The translations under genes were made by a program, and so were the position numbers. The notes below the pieces were generated by a model, which searched no databases, was not told the origin of the DNA, and saw only the letters and a list, made by a program, of their open reading frames with translations. DNA of 64,000 nucleotides from Branchiostoma floridae (lineage: Eukaryota; Chordata; Leptocardii; Amphioxiformes; Branchiostomatidae): assembly GCF_000003815.2 (NCBI RefSeq), contig NC_049982.1:16232621-16296620 (forward strand), in the 5' to 3' direction. Positions 25,925 through 37,900 of the stretch are shown piece after piece. How positions within the stretch are numbered: position 1 is the first letter of the stretch; every line of letters begins with the position of its first letter.

Positions 25925-28900
25925 GTAGGAACAAGCTTCCCCATACTAAATAACTCTAGGATATAGCATTCTATCCATGTCAATTTCGCTGCATTGTGCT
26001 GCGTTGTCTGTGATCACGGCTCCATCGGTAAACCGTCACATCCCTTCTGAAATACGATATATTATTGACTCTGGGGAAGACCACTTCATCCTACAAGCGA
26101 GAAGGTTTTCGGACTAGATCATTCCATTTCTAGATGATCAGATATAAACCAAAGAAAACAGCTTTGTAATTGGTAAGTGGAATCTGCAAGAAAGATAGAT
26201 TTTAATTTAGGTTTTCGTTGAGTGATAAGATATAACATCCGTGAGTATATTGCCCTCCCTGTCCGTACATCTACTGTGCTGTCCCGCAATGTTGGTCATG
26301 TCCGTGGTTAAAGAGGGTCAAGTCGACTGAGATGGTCTGCCGACATGCACGGTCAGAAATAGTGGTGATGACGGTCAGGAGGGGGTCACGTCTGAGGGGA
26401 CGGGGTCATTGACCTCCAAAGGGAGCTCACACCTGTACGGTAGGCTCTACAGTACCCTACTTTCGAATGGCGAGTCACGTGGAGTGAAGGACTACTCGGG
26501 TGTGATTTCTGTAACTCTGTAGCGGCTTTAGGTTATTAATGTGGACAGGTGCAAAGCATGGCAAGAGAGGCGTGTCGGGCTCGTTTGACCCTGGCGGTTT
26601 CCGGGTCACCTCCACCGGGTCTAATATTGCAGACGCCTTGTCACGTTCGTTCGTCAGATTCTAAACAAGAAGCTGTTGATAGAAGGTGACTTGAGGGTTT
26701 TTGCATGTGCTGTTTGGTACCCTTGGAACAGTGCTTGGACCTCAGCCAACAATTCTCAGCTATTCAGATAGCCCTTGACCTTGGTTTTGTCAGACGTGAG
26801 AGAAACCAGGGCAGTGATGGCGGGAACACAGACACTCGTTCCCAGGATATTGTGAGCATATGTAAACGGACGACCTATGGCCCTTGTATGTAGCATTAAT
26901 ACTGATTATATTTCAGCCATACCATAGGTATGGTGAAATATATTGTATTCGTAATGTTTCTTTCTTTCTTTCTTTCTTTCTCCTGTCAAATCTTCAGAAC
27001 ACGGTATCTCCCTTGTTCCTCAACCGAATGACTTGAAATTTGGCACAAGGGTAGAGTGGGCCAATACCCTCGGACGTTTTTTTCATTTTTTCGATATCTG
27101 TCTCTTAAATGATTTTATTAAGGTTTTTTGGTCATCTTAAGACCAAAACTGTATATTTGGGCCCCCTGTACCCTGGTATTATAACCGAATGAGCTGAAAT
27201 TTGGTACAGATGTGCCTTGATAAGTCCCCCATATATATTCAATATCAGTTTTGGTGTACAGTATAACGAAATACTTATTTTTGCGATTTTTTGGTCATTT
27301 TTTTTACCAAAAAAGGACACTTTTGGCTCCTGTACCTTGGTTTTAGAACCGGATGACCTGAAATTTGGTATAGGAGTGCCCTAGATATATGCGCACATGG
27401 ATTCAATAACACTTGAGGCATACGGTACAATAAAATGCTCAATTTTGCGATTATTTGGCCATTTTATGACCAAAAATTACACTTTTGGCTCTTGTGCTCT
27501 GGTTTTAAAACCAAATGACCTAAATTTTGGTAAAAGGGTGCACTAGATATTTATTCAAATGACACATGTATAATTTTTGTCATAGACTACGTCAAAATGA
27601 TATATTTGGGGATTTTTTTGTCATTTTCCAATAGCCAGAGGGGTCAATGACCTTAAGGTCGTTGACCCCCAGCTGCAGATTGCACCTACTGGCATATATG
27701 TCTATTTAATCTAATTAGATAGGTAACCAATCACTTAGCCTGAATCTATATCCTAAAGAGGGGGGTGGCAGCCAATCAGCGAGCCCGGTGTTATCTGGAA
27801 GAGTCCATTCTTACACTGAGGGGTTAATTTTTTTTTTAAATTCATCATTGGACTGGTGAAGTCTTTCAGTGGATGCATTTTTGGACAGGTCTAATTGGAA
27901 ATTTTACAGAATGTGTGCTGGAAGAGTCTATTCTCGCACGGAGGGGGGATTTTTCAAAATTCATATTTTGGACTTTGGTGACCTCTAGTTTGTCAAAGTC
28001 TTTCAGTAGGGTTATTTTTGGACTGGTCTAATTTGCAATTTTACATGGGTGTTCTGGAAGAGTCCATTCTTGCATAGAGGGGGCTTTCTTTAAAATCCAT
28101 TTTTTGGACTTCAGTGATTATGTCAAAGTCCTATTTTAGCGGATGTATTTTTGGACTGCTCTACTTTACATGGAAGAGTCCATTTTTTGCACACGGAAGG
28201 GGGATTTTTTCAAATTCAGTTTTGAACGGGTGATGATTCAAAATTCAATTTTAGTGGAAGTGTTTTTAGACTGGTCTATCATACATTTTTATGCACTGGG
28301 ACCTTTTTTGCTAAATTCAATTTTGGATTTGGTTTCTTATTCAAAAGGCCAAGGTTTCAGTGGGAGTATTTCTGGACTGGTCTATTGTGCAAATTCACAT
28401 AGGGTGAACTGGAGTCCATTCTTGAACGGGGGAATTTTGTAAGACTCATTTTTGGGTTAAACCGTCATTAGTAAAAGTGATTTTTCAAATGGGTGATTTT
28501 GAAATAGCCTATTGTTGCATGATGGCTGAAATATGCTGTATTTGCTCTCAAGCAAATGTCGGCCTTTCTAGTTACGTATATGGTACGTTGAGCATACTTT
28601 TTGGAGGGTCTCAAATCTCAGTTATTACCTCCATGAAATGTCATGGAATGGAGGTTATATTTTCTGTTATGTGTCTCTGTCTGTGTAGATGATTACTCAA
28701 GAACGGCTGGATGGATTGGTTTCATACTTGTTGTGTTGGTGGGGTGTGATGAAAGCTCGAATCGATGAGATGTTGGGCGCTGTATCTGTCGTTATAAGCG
28801 ATGTAATAATATCAGAAATCACCCCTATATGTGAGATATATTGGTACAGGCATCGTGCTGTATGTGTTTGTTAATGGGCTTAGCTCCAAGCAGATGGTGA

Positions 28901-31900
28901 CAGCTGTTTGGGGGTGTCTCTGTCTGTATACAAGATTACTCAAGAATGGCTGGATGGATTGGTTTCATACTTGTTGTGTTGGTGGGGTGTGATGAAAGCT
29001 CGAATCGATGAGATTTTGGGCGCCGTATCTGTCGTTATAATTGATGTAATAATATCAGAAATCACCCCTATATGTGAGATATATTGGTACAGGCATCGTG
29101 CTGTATGTGTTTGTTAATGGGTTTAGCTCCAAGCAGATGGTGACAGCTGTTTGGGGGTGTCTCTGTCTGTGTACAAGATAACTCAAGAACGGCTGGATGG
29201 ATTGGTTTCATACTTGTTGTGTTGGTGAGGTGTAATGAAAGCTCGAATCGATGAGATTTTGGGCGCCGTATCTGTCGTTATAATTGATGTAATAATATCA
29301 AAAATCACCCCTATATCTGCGATATATTGGAACAGGCATCGTGCTTTAAGTGTTTGTGAATGGGCTTTGCTCCAAGCAGATACCCATAACAGTAATATCC
29401 ATTACTCTTAAATACAACCGACCATCAACATACATAACATCCACAAAAAGCAATGAATATTTCATGGAGGTATGAGGTCCCCGAACTCTAGTTTCAAACT
29501 GCAACAATGTGGTACCTTGATAACTGGGATTGACACCCCCCCCCCCCCCCCCCCAAAAAAAACCAAGAACAATCATTTTCGTTTCTCGACCAAGTCTCCC
29601 AACACACCAGGTTCAACCAGGGTACCCAGCAGCCTCAAAGGCAGATTGTCTAATACACATACTTGTACAACATTATATTAAATGAAGACCTTTGTTGCAC
29701 ATTTATTGTCGTACAATGGTGCCCCGCCTCCTGCACCATGTTTTATGGTCAATCTTACAGTTGCAGAGTAGGATTGACATGTGAAAATACACGTTTTCTT
29801 GAAATGTATCACGTTTGATGTGGTTATATCGCCTTCCTGTTGGCGCCGAACATACTGTGATATGTAACCCTTTGCGTGCATAGTCCAATAGATGGCGGAG
29901 AAAGATAGGCCAAAAGGTGGGGAGGAGAGAGAGGGATTGGGTAACTAACGGAGGAAACAGTGAGCTCGAGTCAGGCCGTACAATGAAAACTGTGACGTTA
30001 TGTCTTGTTTGCGAAATAAACAATTGGATGGTTTCTCATTGAACATCACTTTGCGTGTGTGTATTTTCTAAAATGGTCCCTATTATTGGTAAAAATCTTC
30101 TTCAAAACCAGATATTTACCGTTTGTAGTCTAGACTGCTCGCATATTTATGTACATGCCTTGTTATACGTGTGTGTCTAGACACAATATTTCCTGTCTAC
30201 TGTAATGCCGGTGCTTCTCGCCCAGTTCGCCCGCAGGAACAGAAGAGATTGTGTGCAGACAGACAGGATCACTCGGCGGTTAATCCACACCGCGACCTGC
30301 AGAGCGAGTTTGGCTCCATCTAGTGTGAACAGGTGGCTTTGCTGACGGTGTTGCGGACAGATATTTGCCTACCTTATCGTTGCGTAAGAAGGATGTGTCA
30401 TCCTGCCTAATCCCGCTACGCGGAGACATAATATATCGGGTAGAACAAACCAGTTTGCAATGGTCATAAAAGATTTGTTCCGATACCGAAGGATCCCACC
30501 CATCAGGGTCAAAGCAGGTCATTGTCGGCCAGGTCACGGTTCAGTCCCAGGCGTGCTCAGTTCTTAGTGTCACCTGTATCTGAGCGGAACCTCTACGATT
30601 CACCGTCACCAGTACTCGTATCACAGTAAACATGTGTGGTCTTCCATCGTTTTTCACAATGACCTGCGTTCCGAAGAGGCAGAGTTACTTTTATGTACAC
30701 ACTCGAGAGTCAGATACCTCTTCGTCCCCTTACATGCCAACCTCCTGAAGAGGAATGTGGCGTAACCTCATCACACACTCCAGATGATGTTGATTTGCGG
30801 TTTGTTCAGTAGGGACACTGTTGTCCTTGAATCTGGCATTTCACCAAGGGCGTCGATGAGCTCCTTTTTTTGTGAATTGATGTAACGTTAGCTGTTTCTT
30901 ACCTCCACCGGAAAGCTTGGGATTTCCCCGTCATGTGTTTGTTTCTTTGCTTGTTCACTGAATGGTTGATTTGTTGCTCGATGTCTTTCGTGGTTGGCTG
31001 CTTACTTGCTTAGAAACAAGAAGAAAAGTTGAGCACGGGCCAAGGCTTCGTTCTTGGTAGTCATGGTCTTCTTTCCATACCACAAGAAAAAGTGGTTATA
31101 AATCACATACAGAATTATATGCGGAGGTTCGGACTCTGCTGAAGACTTTTGTGTGGAATGTTCAATGTCGACGTCATCTGTTTTATGACTGGCGCATAAA
31201 GAGTGTCACGAGTATTACTGCTGCGGGAGGAAACGTCTAAAAGGATGAATCCTTGGTCATGACCTTGAGGACAACACAAACACCCAGCCGAATATCTTGG
31301 CTATCTGTGTGGGCGTTAGGTCGTCTCCGTGGGCCTCATGGTTGAGCAGCTGATTAACTACTGTATCAGCACGTAATCAATCGCCAGCCCTTTCATCTGT
31401 TTCTTTCTCCAGGGCCCTTTTTGTTTCTGTATATATTATATATTACGCTTTTCAGACCATCGTCATCGACTTTGAATCTAGTGCATCTAAAAGTGTATGT
31501 AGTTGCAAAATTTGAGTAAAAGAGACAGTTAAATCATGCAGAATTAGGCTAATCAGTGTTTTCAGTTTCTATTACATGTATCTACACGTATCTAGGCATC
31601 GGTGTATCAAATATGAATTTGTGAGCGATCTTTGGCCGAGGGGAATTAGCCATGGGCTAACATAGAATTTGGGTAGAAACCTCAACTTTGTTGTGAGGCC
31701 GTCCTCAAATGCCACAGAGATCGAGGATCAGGAAACCACAGACTCACCCTCACCCCTCCCATCCGGCTTCCTGACTCGGTTTCCTCCTGATGGAACGGTT
31801 GTGAGGACAAGTTGTTTCTTCTGTGAGGCGCTGTGATGTTATTTTGAACAAGTCACTAGTCCCATCTCATGGACTACGCTCTGCTACGAGGGGCGGTCAA

Positions 31901-34900
31901 TAAGTAATGCCCCTGACCCATTTCTCATAGCAGGATATTAATGAAACTTGGCACAGTTATTAGTCTTTCTCTTCATAGGAACCACTCAGAGTTATGCATT
32001 TCTCCCATAGTTTGATGCAGATCTGGAAACCGTTTTTGTAGGACAACCCAGGTTGGTCCTCCAACACATGCCTCATTACTGGCAGAAGAGGGCCAACCAG
32101 CTCTGGGAGCTGTTTCCACAGTTCCGGCCATGTTTGAATTCAGGATGCCAGCGTTTTACAAGGTCATATGATGGGGCATCATCACCATAAGTTTTTTTCA
32201 TTTTATCAAAAGTCTCCTTTGGTGTGCGTCCTTTCAAATACAAAAACCGGATCACTGCACGACACTCAACTGGTTCCATTTCACACCTGGTCCATCTCAC
32301 ACCTGACTCAGTTCAAACACCAGTAAATCAGAAACCGCAATTAGTTTAGAGCTATTTTTTGCAACATAACCCATGGAGATATGAATCATTACACATACAA
32401 AACTTCATCTAGATCAGACAACTGGAAGTGGATCAGGGGCATTACTTATTGCACGCCCCTCGTATTTCTATCTAACATCGATCACATGAAACTTATACTA
32501 AGGCCATTTCCAAACAGAAGTAGTTTATTTGAAATACTACTTAGATATTACTTGATTGACATGAACAAAACCGTTGGGCATTTTGACTCACCTAGACCGT
32601 AACCTAGCAACCATGTGTATTAACGCGCAGATTGTACGTAGAGTCGTCTGCAGACTGGTCATTTCCGCATTTTGCCAGGTGGGGTGAAGGCGTGACCTAA
32701 ATAGCAACCAGATTAACGACCATGTTAATCACCTACAAGCCAAAGTAAAAGGTGTTGGCTGCGAACTGCATCGTGTATAATTTATGTACACGTCTGTCCC
32801 ATGTGTAGGTCAGGTGTGGCTGGACAATGTCGTCTGCAAAGGGAACGAGAGCAAGATCGGCGACTGCTCCCATCGGGGGTGGGGCAAGAACGACTGTAAC
32901 CATGACGAGGACGCCGGCGTCATCTGCAGCACGGAGGTCCGCGATGACATCGACATCTCAGACCGATACGTAAGTCAGGTGAGCCCCCAGTAGCCTCCCG
33001 CATGTTAGCAAAGTAGTTATGTAACATCTGTAGTTATGTAACAACGTAACACGACTGACGCACCCTTTAGCAACAGTAACACAACACTTACATTACAATA
33101 CAACATCGTCTTCTTCAAGCACGTGGGGACTGGAAATAGTGAAGCGTCTTCCTAATGAAGTTTTTCTGTAGGTTCGACCTTCCTCCCAAATCATCATCAT
33201 CATCAAAAATACGTCCAGATTAAAGATAATAGACGTGACAATTTCCTGTCACCATCTGCTTGGAGACAGTAGTGACGTAGTACATTAAAGGACACACTAC
33301 CCCATTTACCACCATAGTCGCATCCTATGCCGACTTTCCAACACATCTACTGACGATCTATGTATATACTAAAATATACCTTCACTATTATAGCTAGACT
33401 GGGCAAATCATTGGCGTACAAATACATATAAAAACCAAAGTTAATTATCGTGCACTGGAATATTTCCGCCTCTCGCACGCCCAAGTCCCCAGTTCTCCCA
33501 TACCCTTTCTGTCTAGATGTCGAAACTGCTCAGACGTACGTTATTTGTGGGTCTTGATGACAAAACCGACATTATCAGTGCCCAACCGCAATGGTTACCC
33601 GAGATTGGGACTTATGATTGTAAAATGAGCTTCCCGCCAACGGGCCATCAGAAGCCCAGGATGTTATCCCGGATTATACTAGCCGGAGTATCACCCTGGT
33701 TAGTTAACCAGCGCCCCCATACTTCCCCCTTACCAACCCGGTAAACAACAGGTAAGGAGGCACTGTTTTGACTGGGGCGCACATCTGTGGTTTATTACGG
33801 TCGACCTTCCCCTTGACAATGTTGTGTCTGCAGTTAAGTCTAACTTCGCTAGTCGAGGTTGCCTTCTTTCCCTAACGTCCGACTTAACTTGTTATCGTAT
33901 ACGCTTACCGCTTACCGGTCCCTTGACCGGGGTTGGTCGTGGGGGCGCTTTGCTGCTGAGCACTCAGGCATTCCCTCCATCTCTCCCTGTCGTGCGCCAG
34001 TGCTTACGCGTAACCAGTAACTTGTAAGTAAGTGCAGTATGTTACCAAACCGCTTGGGGGTTCTTCGAAGGTTGCGGTATTTGAACTACATGACCCTACA
34101 TACGCTAAGAAAGGATCGAGCACCTACTCTCCAAGCAGAGGTCGAATCGCGCAGATATATAGTAGTAGTCGAAAAAATTACACTCGCGCTCTTCCTACCG
34201 TTTAACGTTAGGTGCTCGTTCCTTTCTAACGTGAGCATTAGGTTTGCAGTTTTGGCACATGATGTTAGGCTAATAATGTAACTTGGTGGCATATGAGAGC
34301 AGCACAGGTGGTCATCTCTCCAGGTGTGTTGGTAGTCACCAAAGTTACTGCCGTTTCCCAACCACATGGAGTTCGTGATGTGTTTCACGTTTTCTGTCTT
34401 AACTGTTGTTCTTTCTTGACGAAAGTACAAGTTGGCTGTGGTCTTTCTGAGGCAGTAATGGTATTCTTTAGTAAGTCCTGCAGACAGGTGAGGACATTGG
34501 GAGAAGCAGTAGATGCCTTTGCCGTGACCACCAGAAGAGATCTTATTGATGAAAGCTAAGGAGACGTTGCTAGGTAAAGCAAACAATCCTTGGAAATGCA
34601 GGTCTGTGTGGTGTAACTAAGACAGAGACGGGTTTTGCCAACACGTGTGATCTGCTTCACCTTTGGTGTAAAAGGCAGTTCAGGCTATGGATTTCAAAGT
34701 TGGGTATTGACGGTTTTTGGTTTTGAAGGAATACCCTCTCTGCTTATCCTTATGAGGCAAGTCAGGAGGAATGTATAGTGTAGTGTAGTGGCCGGTGTTG
34801 GTGTTGTGCCGGTTAATGGTTTTTAATGTTTTTGTAACATATAACCCATTACTCTAGATACCTGTAATCTATCATCAATGGCTCCCTGGAGCTAGCAAAG

Positions 34901-37900
34901 TAAAACGTAAGATTTGTTGTTTGGGGCACATGAGGCAGAAACAGCTTCGTCCTATTGGATTCGGCAGTGGTGGTGAAGACGGTATTGGCCTTCTTTCTCC
35001 CCAGTATGTCGGGATCAGACGAAGAATACAAATCAGCTTAAAGTGCGTTTATTATCCAAATTATAGCCCAATTTTCATTCTTATTATGTAAACATGCCAA
35101 ACAATTATGTCTAATATTGCCAAAAATCATGACGACCCGTCAACCTATTCTCTTGTTGTTATAACTCTTGCCAAAGCCTCAAACAAAATCCGAACCTGCA
35201 GTTTCAAAAAAAAGCTTGTATGGTCCCCATACCATACCGGTTCTCCATGAGCCCACGAGCTATCTACTGTTAAAAGATCATAACCATAGGATGTCCAGGG
35301 TATGACACACGATATGAAAACTGATGTAGTTCTTCAGAAAGCCACCAGATGGTCCATAACCGAACGTGTCCTTCGTTTGCCGACACCTACCTACATACCA
35401 TCATAAAGATCAATCCGCAGCTTCAATGCTGTTCACAAACTGAAAACTCACAAACACACCCACAAACGTCGCGGAAAATATACCCTTCTTGACAAAGGTA
35501 ACAAGGGTTCGTCGACCTCTTATCTCCATGAAATATTTTGATTATGCAAACGACTTTCACATCTGCATGATCTACGCTTGGCTATGTACAGCTTTAACTA
35601 ACTTACACAGGTCACAATGTTGACAATCCAGTCATTTACTACATAGAAGAATTATTGCACTTTTGCATTACTTATGCAAATTATGGAAGTATTTGCATAA
35701 TTTGTATCTGCTATCTCCCATCTGCCACAAACTACATATTTGTTATATGTACTTGAGTTCTATAATGTAAAAATCTATTTTCATCATCAAATATGCAAAT
35801 TAAGTTCTAATTTGCTTAATTTAATAACTGCATACGAAATATCATGGAAATCCGTTAGTCCTTTGTTCCGTTATTCTTCTTAGAAGATTTTGACAAAACG
35901 TCCTTGCAGTTCCCGAGCAAGCTACTAGGAGCATACACCACTTTTTCCTTACATTACATGCTGTCTGCCACCAAAAAAAAACTAAGACCATTGCATGTCC
36001 AGATCACAAGATACAAAAAATGCAGTTCAACTGCGGTACCAAGGTCACATACTAGGAGGCCCAAAATTGACCTTGACCTCCGTCTTTCCACCACCTACCA
36101 ACATACCAAATATCAACGTAATCCACATAAGAGGTTCTTGAATCTTGAGCTATGCTGACTTCAAAAATCAGGAAACAAATACACAAACACGCAGACAGAC
36201 ACAACCAAAACTCCATTTTTCACGGAGATAAAAATTGCTTCGTCATGTTGGACTGGGCCGTGCTGGTGAAGACTGCAGTGCCCCACCCCGCCCCAGTATG
36301 TCGGGATCAGGAGAAGAATGCGGAGTCTTCAGCTCAGACGTGCCGGTGGTCACGTTAACACATGATGCAGAGTCATGGATGGGAAGCCCTGATGAGTCTG
36401 GAGACATGTGCGCAGACTGAATAAGATAACTCTGTGGTTCATGTTTTTGCCTCTCTAACGTGTCGATGGCCAGGTTGGCACGGTACCCCCAAAGCGTACA
36501 CTTATAAACGGGATGCAGATTTTTTCTGAATAATAGTGTTGCCTGATCGACGGTTTAGATTGTAAATAACAATTTCCGGGCAATTTGGTCTGTCAAAGCT
36601 ATCTGTCTTCTTGTCTGATTTTGGTCCCCTGGCCTGATGATCTTTGTGGTATGCCTGTTGTTTACGTCAGGGAAAGCTCCATCCTGAGATGAGAAGGAAT
36701 GGGAGGAGAAAGATGAGAGGCCAGGAGGAAGACTTTTATCTGATGACCTTCCGACGAAATGTCTTCTGATCCGTCTGTCAAATTGTCGATCATGACGTCT
36801 CGTATACCACGAAACAGGCGTTTGGGTCAGCAACCCGACTCTCGACTTTGATTTTGTCCAGATAGCTTTCTAGTGGAATGACCTGTTCTTAGGATCCGTC
36901 TTAACCCATTAACTTATCCAGCATGAGCCGGTTTTCACATCCCAGTAACTACCTCGTTTGGTTGGGAGCTGACAACCCTTACCTCCTTCATGACCTCAAT
37001 GAAAAGCGGCCTGTAGGCCGATTTGAGCTTCTCATGAATATTGAAAGTTAAGGATCAAGCATACAAACCTGGAATGAATTTGGCATTTGAACATGTACCT
37101 GACGACTCACATACTCTGTACTTCCTAAGTGGTAATCAATTCAACTTGTGGTGAGATATATTGATTGCTCATCGCCATTTCTTCCTGGCACAAGCTGTGC
37201 CATGTCAGGAACTCCATCACCGAAAGGATCACACAGGGCGGGGGTGATGATTAGTCTTATCCTGAGAGTCAGATAGTGGTTGTACTTTCAACTTTTGTTT
37301 GGATGCTGATAATTATCTGTGTCTGATCTGGAAAGTAAAAGTAGTCATACATCATGGCAAAGTACGGGGATGAGATAACAGACTCCTCGCCTGGGCATTG
37401 AACTACAGACGGTAATTGCTCAGCCATTCTCCACAACAACATAAATCAGTTTTGTTCATTTCCTGCTTTGTGGTGGGATATTTGTGGGCGGCAGTAGAGG
37501 AAACCGTGGGAAGAGGAAACCGCGCTATGACGAAAGAACACAACGTCTCTGCCAAAAGTGCTTGCTTTACTCATGGCCATGGCGGTGTTCAACGTCAGTA
37601 TCTTAGATCTAGATTCCAAAAATAATTGGTTAAGTGTCAGAGCTTAACAGTTTAACCTATGGCACAGTTCGAATCTTCACCCGCCGACTAAAAACCATGT
37701 CTGTGGTTGACGTACTTGTCTGAACCAGCCCACAGTTATTCGGGGCATCAGGGCCGGGGTTATCCCCGGTGTCTGTGCTTTGTAAGAAAACATGCGCTGT
37801 CCAGCGCATCTCCAAAGACAAACTGCGTCTGTACTCTGACCTGACAGGCCTTCTGAAAGGCAAGAGTCGTGAAACACCATGTCTGTGCACGAACACGTCA

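Noticed and set aside
28689-29117. Two near-identical 61- and 69-codon open frames
   Set aside because: They are copies of one 243 bp tandem repeat unit whose length is a multiple of three; not genes.
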